Origin: Amycolatopsis solani
Lineage (GTDB): Bacteria; Actinomycetota; Actinomycetes; Mycobacteriales; Pseudonocardiaceae
Assembly: GCF_033441515.1 (NCBI RefSeq)
Contig: NZ_JAWQJT010000001.1
Coordinates: 1,426,001 to 1,490,000, forward strand
DNA: 64,000 nt
Reading direction: 5' to 3'
The position numbers and the translations under genes were made by a program. Shown one piece after another: positions 44,517-53,878 of the stretch; the stretch's first letter is position 1; each line of letters opens with the position of its first letter. A model generated the notes under the pieces. The model was not told the origin of the DNA. It ran no database searches and saw nothing but the letters and a program-made list of their open reading frames with translations.

Positions 44517-44951
44517 GTGGACCGGCTCAGCAAGGACGAGATGGCGTTGTGGCACGCGTGGAAGCGGGCCGCCGAAACGGTGCGAGCCCGGGTGGCCGAG
44601 GACATCGCCGCCGAGACCGGACTGTCCGATCCGGACTTCGGTGTGCTCACCCGCGTCACCGAGGACGGGCGCGGACGGCTGCGGCAGAACCAGCTCGCGG
44701 ACTCCATGGGCTGGCACCGCAGCCGGTTGTCGCACCACCTGACCCGCATGGAGCAGCGCGGGCTCGTCACGCGGCGGCCGGTCGACGGCGGGGTCGAAGT
44801 CGTCGTCACCGACGCCGGCCGGGCGGAAGCCGCCCGGGCGCGGCCGGTGCACGCCCGGGCCGTGCGCGCGCACCTGGTCGAACCGCTCGGGAAAGCCGAC
44901 CGCGCCACTTTCTTCGCGTGCCTCGAGGCTCTGACCGAATCCCGCGATTAG
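44517..44951 (+). CDS. MarR-family transcriptional regulator
   Basis: The 144-residue protein has MarR-type helices (FGVLTRVTEDGRGRLRQNQLADSMGWHRSRLSHHLTRMEQRG) and the wing TRRPVDGGVEVVVT. It is divergent from the SDR, with the twin palindromes between them. TAAGGT six nt before the GTG suggests a leaderless start. The ligand is unknown; an SDR substrate is a reasonable guess. Confidence 0.9.
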   Translation: MDRLSKDEMALWHAWKRAAETVRARVAEDIAAETGLSDPDFGVLTRVTEDGRGRLRQNQLADSMGWHRSRLSHHLTRMEQRGLVTRRPVDGGVEVVVTDAGRAEAARARPVHARAVRAHLVEPLGKADRATFFACLEALTESRD

Positions 44952-45052
44952 CCGATTTGTCGACCTGGGAGCAGGGAAATGATCCGAACGGGCCCGGCGA
45001 CACGGGTACCGGCCATCAGCTCTTCGGCCTAGCAGGCGATACCCTGGCCGTC

Positions 45053-45811
45053 GTGGGTATTCCGGCGTGGATCTGGTTCGTCATCGCGGCCGTCGCCCTG
45101 GTGGCCGGCCTCGGGCTGCTCGCGGCCGACCGGGCGAAGGAGGGCTCGCGCAACCGCGAGCGCATGCGCTGGGCGCAGTTGCGCGGCTGGCAGTTCGTCG
45201 AGGAGGACGAACGGCTGCCGCAGCAGTGGTCGAACGGCGCCATCGGCTACTTCGGCGCGGACGCCGCCGTCAACGTCGTCGCGGGGTCGACCTTCACCTC
45301 CGACGGCCGCCGCCCGGTGTTCATCTTCGACATCGAGTCCGAGGGGCAGATCCCCGCGGTCGTCGTCGCCGTGCGCTGCAACAAGAAGCACCGGATCCCG
45401 ATCGAGATGTGGCTGTCCAGCGTGCCGTTCCAGCGCGCCGACATGCCGGAGATGCTCGGCCCGATCGGCTCGCGCTACGCCTTCGCGGACGACGCCGACG
45501 GCGCCCGTGCGGTGATCACCCAGGAGCTCGTCGACGCCGCGGACCAGCTCGGTGGCGACGTCGGCGTGGCCTGGCTCGAGGCCGAGTGGGTGCTCGCCAG
45601 CGTCGTCCCGACCGCCGGGCCCTCGCGGCTCGAGCGGCTGCTGAGGGATCTGGGCGAGATCGCGGACATCGTCGACCCGTTCGACGAGGACTACGACGCG
45701 GGACGCCACCAGGCGAGCGCGCCGATCCCGACCCCGGGTTCGACCCCGCCCGCCACGCCGGCCGCGGGGACGCCGGTCCCGCCGCCGCCCGCGGACCCGG
45801 CGCAGGACTAG
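45053..45811 (+). CDS. Membrane-anchored hypothetical protein (252 aa)
   Basis: One N-terminal helix (VGIPAWIWFVIAAVALVAGL) anchors a soluble domain (YFGADAAVNVVAGSTFTSDGRRPVFIFD... ending with MLGPIGSRYAFADDADGARAVI). The tail is Pro-rich (IPTPGSTPPATP...PPPPADPAQD). No family is recognised. TACCCT 7 nt before GTG 45053 supports this leaderless start over longer alternatives. It shares a CTAG stop overlap with the convergent gene. Confidence 0.65.
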   Translation: MGIPAWIWFVIAAVALVAGLGLLAADRAKEGSRNRERMRWAQLRGWQFVEEDERLPQQWSNGAIGYFGADAAVNVVAGSTFTSDGRRPVFIFDIESEGQIPAVVVAVRCNKKHRIPIEMWLSSVPFQRADMPEMLGPIGSRYAFADDADGARAVITQELVDAADQLGGDVGVAWLEAEWVLASVVPTAGPSRLERLLRDLGEIADIVDPFDEDYDAGRHQASAPIPTPGSTPPATPAAGTPVPPPPADPAQD

Positions 45812-46647
45812 GGGTTCAACGGGCGGTCGAGCAGGCTGCCCGAAAACGACGGCTCGAGCGTGCCGTGCACCGTGGCCGCCCCGCCCTGGACGTGGACCAC
45901 GTGGTCGACGCCGAGGTCGCCGCTGATCGAGCCGGACGACAGGTCGTGGGACGCCTTCATTAGACCCGCGGCCGGGCCGAGCTGACCGCCCAGCTCGTGC
46001 TTCTGGCCGAGGTCGAGGTCGCCGGCGAACTGCCCGCTCGCGTGCTGCTCCGACGACGTGCCGACCGCGCCGAGCCGCCCGAGGTCGACGGCCTGCCCGG
46101 ACGAGCGGCGCACGGCGAGCCCGCCGGTGAGGTCGCCGGCGAACCGCCCCGTGGGGCTCAGCCCGCTGTCCACCCGCTCCGCGTGTTCGCTCAGCACGTC
46201 GACGCCGTGGCCCAGCCAGACGCCGTGGTGCGCGCTGTCGCTCGTGCCGAGCCGGGTGGGCTCGGTCGAGCCGGCCAGGCGCTGCTCGTCGCCGGTCGCC
46301 ACGGTCACCTGGCCCACCCGGACGTCCTGGCGGCCGGTCCGGGACGCGAAGGCCCCGGACGAACCGGCGCCCGCGGCCTCCCCGAGGTCGGTGAGGAACT
46401 GGGCTTCGCCGACCCGTTTGGCGAAGACGTCGCGGCGGGCCGCGGTGAGGCCGTCGCCGTCGAGCTGGCCGGCGTGCTGGTGGTCGACGGGCAGCGAGAT
46501 GCCGTTCAGCGGCAGGGTGATGTCGGTGGGGCTGGCGAGCGCGGCGGCGGGGGCCGCGAAGAGCAGCGCGACGGGCGCCGCGCCCGCCGCGACCTTGGGC
46601 AGATAGCCGCTTTTGCGCTTGCTGTGCTTACCCATGCGCCGGACCAT
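45808..46647 (-). CDS. Secreted hypothetical protein, Gly/Ser/His-rich
   Basis: About 279 residues. The N-terminus MGKHSKRKSGYLPKV plus a hydrophobic stretch ending AAALASP is a signal peptide. The mature part has no Cys and repeats of the kind SGQFAGDLDLGQ, TGRFAGDLTGGLA and SGSISGDLGV, suggesting a beta-rich repeat or surface protein. No family is recognised. The start may be ATG at 46647 (MVRRMGK) or 46635. It shares its stop codon region with the convergent gene. Confidence 0.7.
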   Translation of the reverse strand: MVRRMGKHSKRKSGYLPKVAAGAAPVALLFAAPAAALASPTDITLPLNGISLPVDHQHAGQLDGDGLTAARRDVFAKRVGEAQFLTDLGEAAGAGSSGAFASRTGRQDVRVGQVTVATGDEQRLAGSTEPTRLGTSDSAHHGVWLGHGVDVLSEHAERVDSGLSPTGRFAGDLTGGLAVRRSSGQAVDLGRLGAVGTSSEQHASGQFAGDLDLGQKHELGGQLGPAAGLMKASHDLSSGSISGDLGVDHVVHVQGGAATVHGTLEPSFSGSLLDRPLNP

Positions 46648-46704
46648 ACTTCCCCGGCGGCTCGAACGCATGTCTGCCCGTGACCTGCGGGTATGTTCAC
46701 CCAC

Positions 46705-47463
46705 ATGACCACCACCGCTCTCATAACCGGTGCCACGGCGGGCATCGGCGCGCAGTTCGCGCGCACGCTCGCCGCCGAGAAGTACGACCTGGTGCTCGTC
46801 GCCCGCGACGCCGCGCGACTGGAGGCGTACGCCGCTGAGCTGCGTGAAAAGCACGGTGTCGCCGTCGAAGTGCTCCCCGCCGATCTGTCCGAAGTAGACG
46901 GACGGGCCGCGGTCGAGGAGCGGCTCGCCGCCGGGCCGGTCGACCTGCTGGTGAACAACGCCGGGTTCGGGCTGAGCGGCGACTTCTGGACCATCCCGCC
47001 CGACGCGCTGCAGCGCCAGCTCGACGTCAACGTCACCGCCGTGCTGCGGCTGACGCGGGCGGTGCTGCCCGGCATGATCGACCGCGGTCACGGCGAGATC
47101 ATCCAGGTCAGCAGCGTGGCCGGGTTCTTCAGCGGCCGCGGTTCGACGTACACGGCCAGCAAGAACTGGGTCACGTCGTTCACCGAAGGCATCGCCGCGT
47201 CGCTGCCGAAGGGCGTCCGGATGATGGCGCTCTGCCCCGGTTTCACGGCGACCGAGTTCCACGAGCGGGCCGGCATCGGCAAACCCGGGCCGAAAATCGC
47301 CTGGCTGGGTGTCGAACAGGTGGTCGGCGAAGCACTCGCGGACCTGCGCCGCGGCAAGGTGATCTCGGTGCCGAGCCTGCAGTACAAGGCCGTCGTCGCG
47401 ATCGGTGGCCTGCTGCCGCGCGCGGTGCTGCGCCGGATCAGCGGCGGCCGCGGGCGCACCTGA
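46705..47463 (+). CDS. Short-chain dehydrogenase/reductase (SDR)
   Basis: The 252-residue protein has [44 protein letters not shown] (Ser-Tyr-Lys triad) and a hydrophobic C-terminal segment, as in the DltE/SadH-type oxidoreductases. TATGTT followed by 7 nt supports the ATG at 46705 rather than 46693. The substrate is unknown. Confidence 0.9.
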   Translation: MTTTALITGATAGIGAQFARTLAAEKYDLVLVARDAARLEAYAAELREKHGVAVEVLPADLSEVDGRAAVEERLAAGPVDLLVNNAGFGLSGDFWTIPPDALQRQLDVNVTAVLRLTRAVLPGMIDRGHGEIIQVSSVAGFFSGRGSTYTASKNWVTSFTEGIAASLPKGVRMMALCPGFTATEFHERAGIGKPGPKIAWLGVEQVVGEALADLRRGKVISVPSLQYKAVVAIGGLLPRAVLRRISGGRGRT

Positions 47464-47466
47464 GCC

Positions 47467-47514
47467 GTCACTTTCCCTATGAAAGCTCCGCGGAGCTTTC
47501 ATAGGGAAAGTGAC
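47467..47514. repeat. Perfect 48-bp palindrome (transcription terminator or repeat element)
   Basis: Two 24-base arms beginning GTCACTTTCCCTATGAAAGC with no loop, 4 bp after the SDR stop codon. It probably terminates the SDR transcript as an RNA hairpin. Perfect conservation over 24 bp is longer than a terminator needs, so it may belong to a dispersed genomic repeat family. The following 77 bp lead to the ABC exporter start. Confidence 0.7.
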
Positions 47515-47592
47515 GCAGTAGGGCTGTCCCCACCCTGAAGAGGAGCGCGCGCACCAGGGTGGTTCGGGGGTTGCCTCAATAGCGTTTTCCCC

Positions 47593-48327
47593 ATGACGAC
47601 TGAGGCGGTTCGGCTCGAGGCCGTGCGCAAGGAGTACGGCGGTGTGGTCGCGCTGGACGGGGTCTCGATCTCCTTCCCGCGCGGCGGTTTCACGGCGGTG
47701 ATGGGCCCGTCCGGTTCGGGCAAGAGCACGTTCCTGCACTGCGCGGCGGGCCTCGACCGGCCGACGTCGGGCCGGGTCGTGCTCGACGGCCAGGACCTCG
47801 ACGGCAAGAGCGAGACCTACCTGACGAAGCTGCGGCGCGACCGCGTCGGGTTCGTCTTCCAGGCGTTCAACCTGCTGCCGGCGCTGACGGTCGAGCAGAA
47901 CGTCGTGCTGCCGCTGCAGCTGGCCGGGAAGCGCCCGGACAAGCGGCTCGTGGCGCGGATCCTCGCGCACGTCGGGCTCGACGGGCGCCGCAAGCACCTG
48001 CCCGGGCAGCTCTCCGGCGGGCAGGCCCAGCGCGTCGCGATCGCGCGGGCGCTGGTCACCGACCCCGCGGTGCTCTTCGCCGACGAGCCGACCGGCGCGC
48101 TCGACACCCGCACCGCCGCCGACGTGCTCGGCCTGCTGCGCGACTCCGTCCGGACGTCCGGCCAGACGGTGATCATGGTGACGCACGACCCGGTCGCCGC
48201 GTCCTACGCCGACGAGGTCGTCTTCCTGGCCGACGGCCGGATCGCCGGGCGGCTGGCCCGGCCGACCGCGGAAGCCGTCGCCGAGCGGATGACCCACCTC
48301 GGCGCGTGGGGCCGGGTGGCGGCGTGA
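47593..48327 (+). CDS. ABC transporter ATP-binding protein (MacB/LolD type)
   Basis: The 244-residue protein has Walker [11 protein letters not shown]-loop [12 protein letters not shown], signature LSGGQAQR, Walker [14 protein letters not shown] and the H-loop VTHD. It powers the FtsX-like permease encoded next. TAGCGT 7 nt before the ATG suggests a leaderless start. This pair is typical of actinobacterial peptide or lipid exporters. Confidence 0.92.
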   Translation: MTTEAVRLEAVRKEYGGVVALDGVSISFPRGGFTAVMGPSGSGKSTFLHCAAGLDRPTSGRVVLDGQDLDGKSETYLTKLRRDRVGFVFQAFNLLPALTVEQNVVLPLQLAGKRPDKRLVARILAHVGLDGRRKHLPGQLSGGQAQRVAIARALVTDPAVLFADEPTGALDTRTAADVLGLLRDSVRTSGQTVIMVTHDPVAASYADEVVFLADGRIAGRLARPTAEAVAERMTHLGAWGRVAA

Positions 48328-50774
48328 TGTTCTCGCTCGCGATGCGGACGCTGCGCCTGCGCAAGGGCGGCTTCCTGGCGACGTTCGTCGCCGTGTTCTT
48401 CGGCGCGCTGATCGTCTCTGCGTGCGGTGGCCTGATGGAGTCGGGCATCCGGTCCGAGACGCCCGTGCAGCGGCTGGCCGCGGCGCCGATCGTCGTCGGC
48501 GGGCAGCAGACGCTCCGGCTGCCCAAGGACGACCCGGCGACCCTCGACCCGGACGACAAGCACAAGTTCGAGAACGCGACCCTGCCCGAGCGCGTCCGGC
48601 TCGACGCGGCGCTGGCCGGCCGCCTGCGCGCGGTCCCCGGCGTCACGGACGTCGTCGGCGAGGTCAGCTTCCCGGCTCAGGTCGGCAGCGCGAGCGCGTT
48701 CGGCCACGCCTGGAACTCCGCCGTGCTGACGCCGTACGCGCTGACCGGACAGGCACCGCAGCCCGGCGAAGTCGTCGTCGATGCCGCACTGGGGGTCGGC
48801 ATCGGGGAGACGCTGCCGATCGCCGCGCACGGCGGCATCGCCCAGTACCGCGTCTCCGGCGTCGCCCAGGCACCGCAGGCCATGCGCGACTCCGCGGTGT
48901 TCTTCGCGCCTTCGGACGCGGAACGGCTCTCGGGACACCCCGGGACCTTCGACACCATCGGAGTCTTCGGCGGTGACGTCGGCGCGGTGACGGCGGCCGT
49001 CGGGGACGCCGGGGTCGTGACGACCGGTGCCGGCCGCGGCGCGCTGGAGTTCCCCGAGGTGAACAAGAGCGGCGAGGACCTGATCGTGCTGGCCGCCGTG
49101 TCGGGCGGGCTGTCGGCGATGGTCATGGTGTTCGTCGTCGCCGGCACGCTCACGCTGTCGACCCAGCAGCGCCAGCGCGAACTCGCGTTGCTGCGCGCGA
49201 TCGGCACGACCCCGCGCCAGCTGCGGCGGATGGTGCTCGGCGAGGCCCTCGTCGTCGGCCTGCTCGCGGTCGCCACCGCGGTCGTGCTCGGCCCGGTGCT
49301 CGGGCAGTGGCTGTTCGACCGGCTCGCGGAGAACCACGTCGTTCCCGACGTGCTGCGGTTCGAGCAGGGCTGGATCCCGGCGATCGTCGCGGCGGGCGCG
49401 TCGCTGCTCGCCGTCGTGGCCGCGTCCTTCGTGGCCGGCCGCCGCGCGTCGAAGGTCCGCCCGACCGAGGCGCTCGCCGAAGCCGCCGTCGAGCGGCGCT
49501 GGCTGACGCCGATCCGGCTGATCACCGCGCTCCTCTGCTTCGCCGGCGGGACGGCGCTGGCCATCGTGACGGTCGCCGTGATGACCGGCCCCGTCGCGGC
49601 CAGCACGGCGGGTCCGGCGGTGATGCTCTGGGCGTTCGGCCTGGCGGCGATCAGCCCGGGCGTGACGAAGCTGATGGCGTCGCTGCTGCGCTGGCCGGTG
49701 CAGGCGATCACCGGCGTCAACGGCCGGGTCGCGCTGCTCAACACCCGCGTCGGCGCGGTGCGCACGGCGGGCGCGGTCACCCCGATCATGCTCGCGGTCG
49801 GCATCGCGACCGCCAACATCTACCTGCAGACCACCCAGGAAGCCGTCTCGAACCAGGCCTACACCGAGGACCTGCGCGCGGACGCGGTCGTCGGCGCGCC
49901 GAGCGGGCTGGACCCGTCGGTGCTGGGGCGGGTGCGGTCGACGCCGGGCGTCGCGGGAGCGTCCGAGTACGTCACCAGCACGGTGTTCGTCGAGAAGCCG
50001 TTCGACTCCGGCCAGAACGACGACGGCTGGCCCGCGCTCGGCGTCAGCGAGCTGTCCGGGAACGCCGTCGAGGTGCCCACGACGCTCGGCCGCCGGGTCG
50101 GCGACACGCTGTCGCTGCGGCTCGGCGACGGCACGCCGGTGGACGTGCGGGTCTCCGCCGTCGTGAGCCAGCGGGCCGGGTTCGAGAAGCTCGTGCTGCC
50201 CGCCGGGCTGCTGGCGCCGCACACGACGCTCGGGCTCGCGCCCCAGCTGCTGGTCCGCGCCGACGGCGGCGTCGACTCCGCGACGCTGACCGCCCGCCTT
50301 CGCGAGGCGACCGCCGGGTCGCCGGTGTTCGTCGGCGACCGGGACACGCTGATCGCGGCGCACGCGAAGGGCAACGAGATCGGCGCGTGGGTCAACTACC
50401 TGCTCGTCGGGATGATCATCGCGTACACGGTGATTTCGGTGGTGAACACGCTGGTGATGGCCACCGCCAAGCGGCGCCGCGAGTTCGGCCTGCAGCGGCT
50501 GAGCGGGTTCACCCGCGGCCAGGTGCTGCGCATGGCCGGCGTCGAAGGCGGGCTGATCGCCACCATCGCCGTGCTGCTCGGCACGGCCACCGCGGCGGGC
50601 GCGATCGTGCCCTTCTGCCTGGTGGTCAGCGGTTCGGTGCTGCCGACCGGCCCGCTCGCGATCTACCTGGTGGTGCTCGCGCTCGCCGTGGTGCTCGCGC
50701 TCGTCGCGATCCTCGTCCCGGCCTGGGCGGCGACGCGCGGGCGTGCGGTCGACGCCACATCCATCGGTGAGTGA
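48327..50774 (+). CDS. ABC transporter permease, two FtsX domains
   Basis: The 815-residue protein has an N-terminal helix and external loop, a first FtsX/four-helix block (about 265-430) and a second (about 675-800), as in exporters of the peptide-7/LolCE-like family in actinomycetes. ATG overlaps the ATPase stop by one base (TGATG). It probably exports a hydrophobic compound or resists an antimicrobial peptide; no two-component system is adjacent. Confidence 0.88.
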   Translation: MFSLAMRTLRLRKGGFLATFVAVFFGALIVSACGGLMESGIRSETPVQRLAAAPIVVGGQQTLRLPKDDPATLDPDDKHKFENATLPERVRLDAALAGRLRAVPGVTDVVGEVSFPAQVGSASAFGHAWNSAVLTPYALTGQAPQPGEVVVDAALGVGIGETLPIAAHGGIAQYRVSGVAQAPQAMRDSAVFFAPSDAERLSGHPGTFDTIGVFGGDVGAVTAAVGDAGVVTTGAGRGALEFPEVNKSGEDLIVLAAVSGGLSAMVMVFVVAGTLTLSTQQRQRELALLRAIGTTPRQLRRMVLGEALVVGLLAVATAVVLGPVLGQWLFDRLAENHVVPDVLRFEQGWIPAIVAAGASLLAVVAASFVAGRRASKVRPTEALAEAAVERRWLTPIRLITALLCFAGGTALAIVTVAVMTGPVAASTAGPAVMLWAFGLAAISPGVTKLMASLLRWPVQAITGVNGRVALLNTRVGAVRTAGAVTPIMLAVGIATANIYLQTTQEAVSNQAYTEDLRADAVVGAPSGLDPSVLGRVRSTPGVAGASEYVTSTVFVEKPFDSGQNDDGWPALGVSELSGNAVEVPTTLGRRVGDTLSLRLGDGTPVDVRVSAVVSQRAGFEKLVLPAGLLAPHTTLGLAPQLLVRADGGVDSATLTARLREATAGSPVFVGDRDTLIAAHAKGNEIGAWVNYLLVGMIIAYTVISVVNTLVMATAKRRREFGLQRLSGFTRGQVLRMAGVEGGLIATIAVLLGTATAAGAIVPFCLVVSGSVLPTGPLAIYLVVLALAVVLALVAILVPAWAATRGRAVDATSIGE

Positions 50775-50801
50775 GAACGGCCGTGTGTAAGACTCTCGGC
50801 C

Positions 50802-51365
50802 GTGGCGAACCCCGGGTTGGATCAAGCGGCGAAACTCGAACTGGCCAGGCTGGTCACCGATCTTTCCGTGGTGCACGGAAAAGTGACACTGGCGTCCGGC
50901 AAGGAAGCCGACTACTACATCGACCTCCGGCGGGCGACGCTGCACCACGCGGCCGCGCCGCTGATCGGCAAGCTGCTGCGCCAGCTGACGGCGGACTGGG
51001 ACTACGTGGCGGCCGGCGGCCTGACCCTCGGCGCCGACCCGGTCGCGCTGGCGATGCTGCACTCGGCGGCCACCGACGGCGTCGTGCTGGACGCGTTCGT
51101 CGTCCGGAAGTCCGTCAAGGAACACGGCATGCAGCGCCGCATCGAGGGCATGGAGGTCCGCGGCCAGCGCGTGCTGGCCGTCGAGGACACCTCCACGACC
51201 GGCGGCAGCGTGCTCGAAGCCGTCGCGGCCCTGCGTGAGGCGGGCGCGACCGTGATCGGCGTGGTGACGGTGGTCGACCGCGACACCGGCGCGCGCGAGG
51301 CCATCGAGAAGGAAGGCCTCGAGTACCGGTACATCCTCGGGCTGGACGACCTCGGCCTGAACTGA
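50802..51365 (+). CDS. pyrE: Orotate phosphoribosyltransferase
   Basis: The 187-residue protein has the PRPP-binding motif VLAVEDTSTTGGS, the substrate segment GKVTLASGKEADYYID and VRKSVKEHGMQRRIEG. It makes OMP in pyrimidine synthesis. The length and layout match actinobacterial PyrE. It starts at GTG 50802, directly after the ABC permease gene, with no clear RBS. Its own transcript probably ends at the palindrome 51373-51418. Confidence 0.95.
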   Translation: MANPGLDQAAKLELARLVTDLSVVHGKVTLASGKEADYYIDLRRATLHHAAAPLIGKLLRQLTADWDYVAAGGLTLGADPVALAMLHSAATDGVVLDAFVVRKSVKEHGMQRRIEGMEVRGQRVLAVEDTSTTGGSVLEAVAALREAGATVIGVVTVVDRDTGAREAIEKEGLEYRYILGLDDLGLN

Positions 51366-51372
51366 CGCCCGC

Positions 51373-51418
51373 GTCGTGAGTGTTTAGTCGGGTTAGAACC
51401 CGACTGAACACTCACGAC
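51373..51418. repeat. Inverted-repeat element, copy 1 (CGTGAGTG... family), likely terminator
   Basis: Arms of 22 bases (GTCGTGAGTGTT, then AGTCGGGTT) pair around a 2-base centre with one T/G position. It lies 7 bp after pyrE. A related element is at 59964-60005 with the same CGTGAGTG and GGGTT blocks, indicating a dispersed repeat family that also works as a terminator. Confidence 0.7.
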
Positions 51419-51460
51419 CGGCGGGACCACCGCGACGCGTGATCGTCACGGACTCGCCCC

Positions 51461-51476
51461 GGTGACGACCGTCACC
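51461..51476. promoter_or_regulatory. Inverted repeat in the promoter of the ECF sigma gene
   Basis: GGTGAC-GACC-GTCACC, perfect 6-bp arms, 57 bp before the sigma start codon. It may be an operator for control of the sigma/Asp23 operon. No recognisable ECF-type promoter was found. Confidence 0.35.
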
Positions 51477-51532
51477 CACAATCAGTGCGTGACGATTTCC
51501 GGGTACCGGTGTCCTTCCGTAGAGGAGGTGCC

Positions 51533-52099
51533 GTGACGACGACCAGCGCGGAGCCCGGTACACCGCTCGACGACGCGACCCTCGTCGGTCGCGCGCGGGA
51601 CGGTGACGTCCGGGCGTACGAGCAGCTCGTGCTGCGCTACCAGGGCCCGATGTTCCGGCTCGCCGTCAAGATGCTCGCCCACCGCGGCGACGCCGAAGAC
51701 GTCGTGCAGGAGGTGTTCCTCAACGCCTGGCGCAAGCTCGACCAGCTCGGCGAGGACGCCGCGTTCGTCGGCTGGCTCTACCGGGCCACCACGAACCGCT
51801 GCCTCAACGCGATCCGCGCGCGCCGGCCCCAGGCCGACGTCGACCTGGACGCCGCCGAGTCGCCGCGGACCGACCTGCAGCCGGAGCGGGCCGCCCAGGT
51901 GAGCGGCCAGCTCGCGGCGTTGAACGAAGCGCTGGCGCAGCTGACGCCCGAACAGAGAGCGTGCTGGCTGTTGCGCGAGGTGCACGGCCGGTCCTACGAA
52001 GAGATCGGCGAAGTCGTCGGCGCGAACGCGACCGCGGTCCGCGGCCGGATCGCGCGGGCCAGAGCTCAGCTGGCGGAGGTGATGAAGCCATGGCGATGA
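51533..52099 (+). CDS. ECF-type RNA polymerase sigma factor of the Asp23 locus
   Basis: The 188-residue protein has sigma region 2 (VLRYQGPMFRLAVKMLAHRGDAEDVVQEVFLNAW, broken here as DAEDVVQEVFLNAWRKL) and region 4 (LTPEQRACWLLREVHGRSYEEIGEVVGANATAVRGRI). AGAGGAGGTG precedes GTG 51533. The next gene overlaps its end and encodes a zinc anti-sigma-like domain, so it is probably released on envelope stress. Its targets are unknown but may include the operon itself. Confidence 0.92.
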   Translation: MTTTSAEPGTPLDDATLVGRARDGDVRAYEQLVLRYQGPMFRLAVKMLAHRGDAEDVVQEVFLNAWRKLDQLGEDAAFVGWLYRATTNRCLNAIRARRPQADVDLDAAESPRTDLQPERAAQVSGQLAALNEALAQLTPEQRACWLLREVHGRSYEEIGEVVGANATAVRGRIARARAQLAEVMKPWR

Positions 52100-52677
52100 C
52101 GGACTACGAGCTGCCCTGCGAACGGGACGTGGAGCAGGTGTGGGACCGGCTCGACGCGGTCGGCGCCGGGCTGGCCGACGAACACGAACTGACCTGCCCG
52201 CACTGCCGGGCCGCGCGCGAAAGCCTGCTGGCGCTGCGCGAGGCCACCGCGGAGCTGGTGGCCGAGGACGACGTGCCGTCGCCGGACCTGTTCGGCCGGA
52301 TCATGTCGGCCGTGCGGGCCGAGGTGCGGCGTGACCGGATGGTGCGGCTGCCGAGCCCGGAACCCGGGTTCGTCGAGATCAGCGAACAGGCGGTGGCGGC
52401 GGTGCTGCGGTACGCGGCCGACACCGTCGACGGCGTCCGGGCACGCCGCTGCCGTGTCCGCACCGGCGCCGGCGGGGTGGTCGAAGTCGACCTCACCCTC
52501 GCGGTGAGTCTGCGGAACGCTACGGGCGGTGAAGCGTTGGCGAAGGTGCGGGAACGGGTGACCGCGGCGGCCGCGGCCCGGGTGGGCCTGACGCTGGCGA
52601 AGCTCGACCTGCTCGTGGACGACATCTTTGAAGAAGACACCGTTTCGGAAGACGTGGTCGGGGAGTCAGGGGAATGA
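52090..52677 (+). CDS. Zinc anti-sigma domain fused to an Asp23 domain
   Basis: The 195-residue protein has an N-terminal HX3CX2C zinc motif (H32-ELT-C36-PH-C39), the signature of ZAS anti-sigma factors. From about residue 95 it has an Asp23/Gls24-like domain (GFVEISEQAVAAVLRYAADTVDGVRARR, TLAKLDLLVDDIF). Unlike normal ECF anti-sigmas it has no membrane segment. The start overlaps the sigma stop (ATG 52090, or ATG 52096 with ATGA). It probably binds the ECF sigma, while the Asp23 part could tie it to the AmaP membrane anchor (inference). Confidence 0.72.
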   Translation: MAMTDYELPCERDVEQVWDRLDAVGAGLADEHELTCPHCRAARESLLALREATAELVAEDDVPSPDLFGRIMSAVRAEVRRDRMVRLPSPEPGFVEISEQAVAAVLRYAADTVDGVRARRCRVRTGAGGVVEVDLTLAVSLRNATGGEALAKVRERVTAAAAARVGLTLAKLDLLVDDIFEEDTVSEDVVGESGE

Positions 52678-53036
52678 GCGTTGACTACGTGGTCGCCGAC
52701 CCGGTGATCGCCAGCGTGGCGGCACGGGCCGCGATCGCCACACCGGGTGTGGTGCGCCTCGAACCGGGCCTGCGCGGCCTCGTGACGGCGTGGACGCGCG
52801 CGGCCCGCCAGCGGTGGAAGGGCCTCGACCCGGCGCCCGCGGACGGCGTCCGGGTCCGCACCACGGACGGGCGCGTGACGGTCCACGTCGACCTGGTCAC
52901 GGCGGCGGCCGACCAGGCGGCGGCGGTCGGCCGGGCCGTCCAGCGCGCGGTGACCCGGTTCGTCACCGAGCAGACCGGCCTGGTCGTCGACGAGGTGTCG
53001 GTGTCCATCATGGACATCGAGCCGGCGGCCCGGTGA
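52674..53036 (+). CDS. Asp23/Gls24-family envelope stress protein (120 aa)
   Basis: The 120-residue protein has the Asp23 pattern: an N-terminal helix with ASVAARAAIATPGVVRLEPG, then beta strands (VRVRTTDGRVTVHVDLVTA) and a C-terminal helix plus strand (FVTEQTGLVVDEVSVSIMDIE). Its ATG overlaps the preceding stop (ATGA) and its own stop overlaps the next GTG. Asp23 proteins assemble under the membrane. Confidence 0.8.
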   Translation: MSVDYVVADPVIASVAARAAIATPGVVRLEPGLRGLVTAWTRAARQRWKGLDPAPADGVRVRTTDGRVTVHVDLVTAAADQAAAVGRAVQRAVTRFVTEQTGLVVDEVSVSIMDIEPAAR

Positions 53037-53353
53037 CCGCGGACGAAGCCGTCGAGAAGATCGTCGGCGCCCTGAAGGAGATCGACGGCCTCCGCCCGGC
53101 GACGCCGGTTTCCCCAGAGACGACGTGGTTGCCGGTCGACTGGGAAGGCATGGCCGTCGACCTTTCGGCGGAGGTCGTGCAGATCCGCCTGATCGCGACG
53201 CGGTTGCCGATCCCGCCGCTGCTGGATCGGGCGGCGGAGCTCGTGCGCCCGCTGCTGTCGGGGACGGAATGGGAAAAAGCGCGCCTGCGGCTGGTGGTCA
53301 CCGACCTCGACGGCGCCGCGTTCGCCGGAGATCCACGTCACACGAAAGAGTAA
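53033..53353 (+). CDS. Hypothetical protein of the Asp23 operon (106 aa)
   Basis: The 106-residue protein VTADEAVEKIVGALKEIDGL is coupled to the preceding gene by GTGA. It keeps a general Asp23-like layout (helix, strands VDWEGMAVDLSAEVVQIRLIATRLPIPP, helix, strand RLRLVVTD) but no clear family motif. It may be a diverged Asp23-like subunit; no function is assigned. Confidence 0.6.
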   Translation: MTADEAVEKIVGALKEIDGLRPATPVSPETTWLPVDWEGMAVDLSAEVVQIRLIATRLPIPPLLDRAAELVRPLLSGTEWEKARLRLVVTDLDGAAFAGDPRHTKE

Positions 53354-53434
53354 GTGACGTTCTCCCCTCCGCTGGGTCCTTACCTACGAACCAGGCGAAA
53401 AGCCTTGAGGCAACGGACATCCAGGGAGGACCCC

Positions 53435-53878
53435 ATGACCGCGACGGCCGAGAAGAACACCGTGGCCCCCGCCACCGAGAGCGCCCTCGTCACCAAGCAG
53501 GGCACCACCACCATCGCCGACACCGTGGTGCAGAAGATCGCCGGGCTCGCCGCCCGCGAGGTCACCGGCGTGTACGACCTCGGCGGCGGCGCGGCCCGCG
53601 CGCTGAGCGCCATCCGCGACCGCATCCCGGGTGCGTCCGCCAGCGTCGGCCAGGGCGTCACGGTCGAGGTCGGCGAGAAGCAGGCCGCGGTCGACCTGCA
53701 GATCCTGGTCGAGTACGGCGTCGCCATCGCGGACCTCGCGCGGGCGGTGCGCCGCAACGTGATCACCGCGATCGAGCAGATGACCGGGCTGGAGGTCGTC
53801 GAGGTGAACATCAACGTCAACGACGTCCACCTCCCCGGTGACGACGACGAGACCGCCACTTCGGACCGGGTGCGGTGA
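53435..53878 (+). CDS. Asp23/Gls24-family envelope stress protein (147 aa)
   Basis: The 147-residue protein is the most typical Asp23 in the locus: TTIADTVVQKIAGLAAREVTGVYDLGGG, VGQGVTVEVGEKQAAVDLQILVEYGVAI and MTGLEVVEVNINVNDVHLPG. GGGAGG lies before ATG 53435. It is separated from the upstream gene by 81 bp and may have its own promoter. It should interact with the AmaP anchor encoded at 54883. Confidence 0.88.
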   Translation: MTATAEKNTVAPATESALVTKQGTTTIADTVVQKIAGLAAREVTGVYDLGGGAARALSAIRDRIPGASASVGQGVTVEVGEKQAAVDLQILVEYGVAIADLARAVRRNVITAIEQMTGLEVVEVNINVNDVHLPGDDDETATSDRVR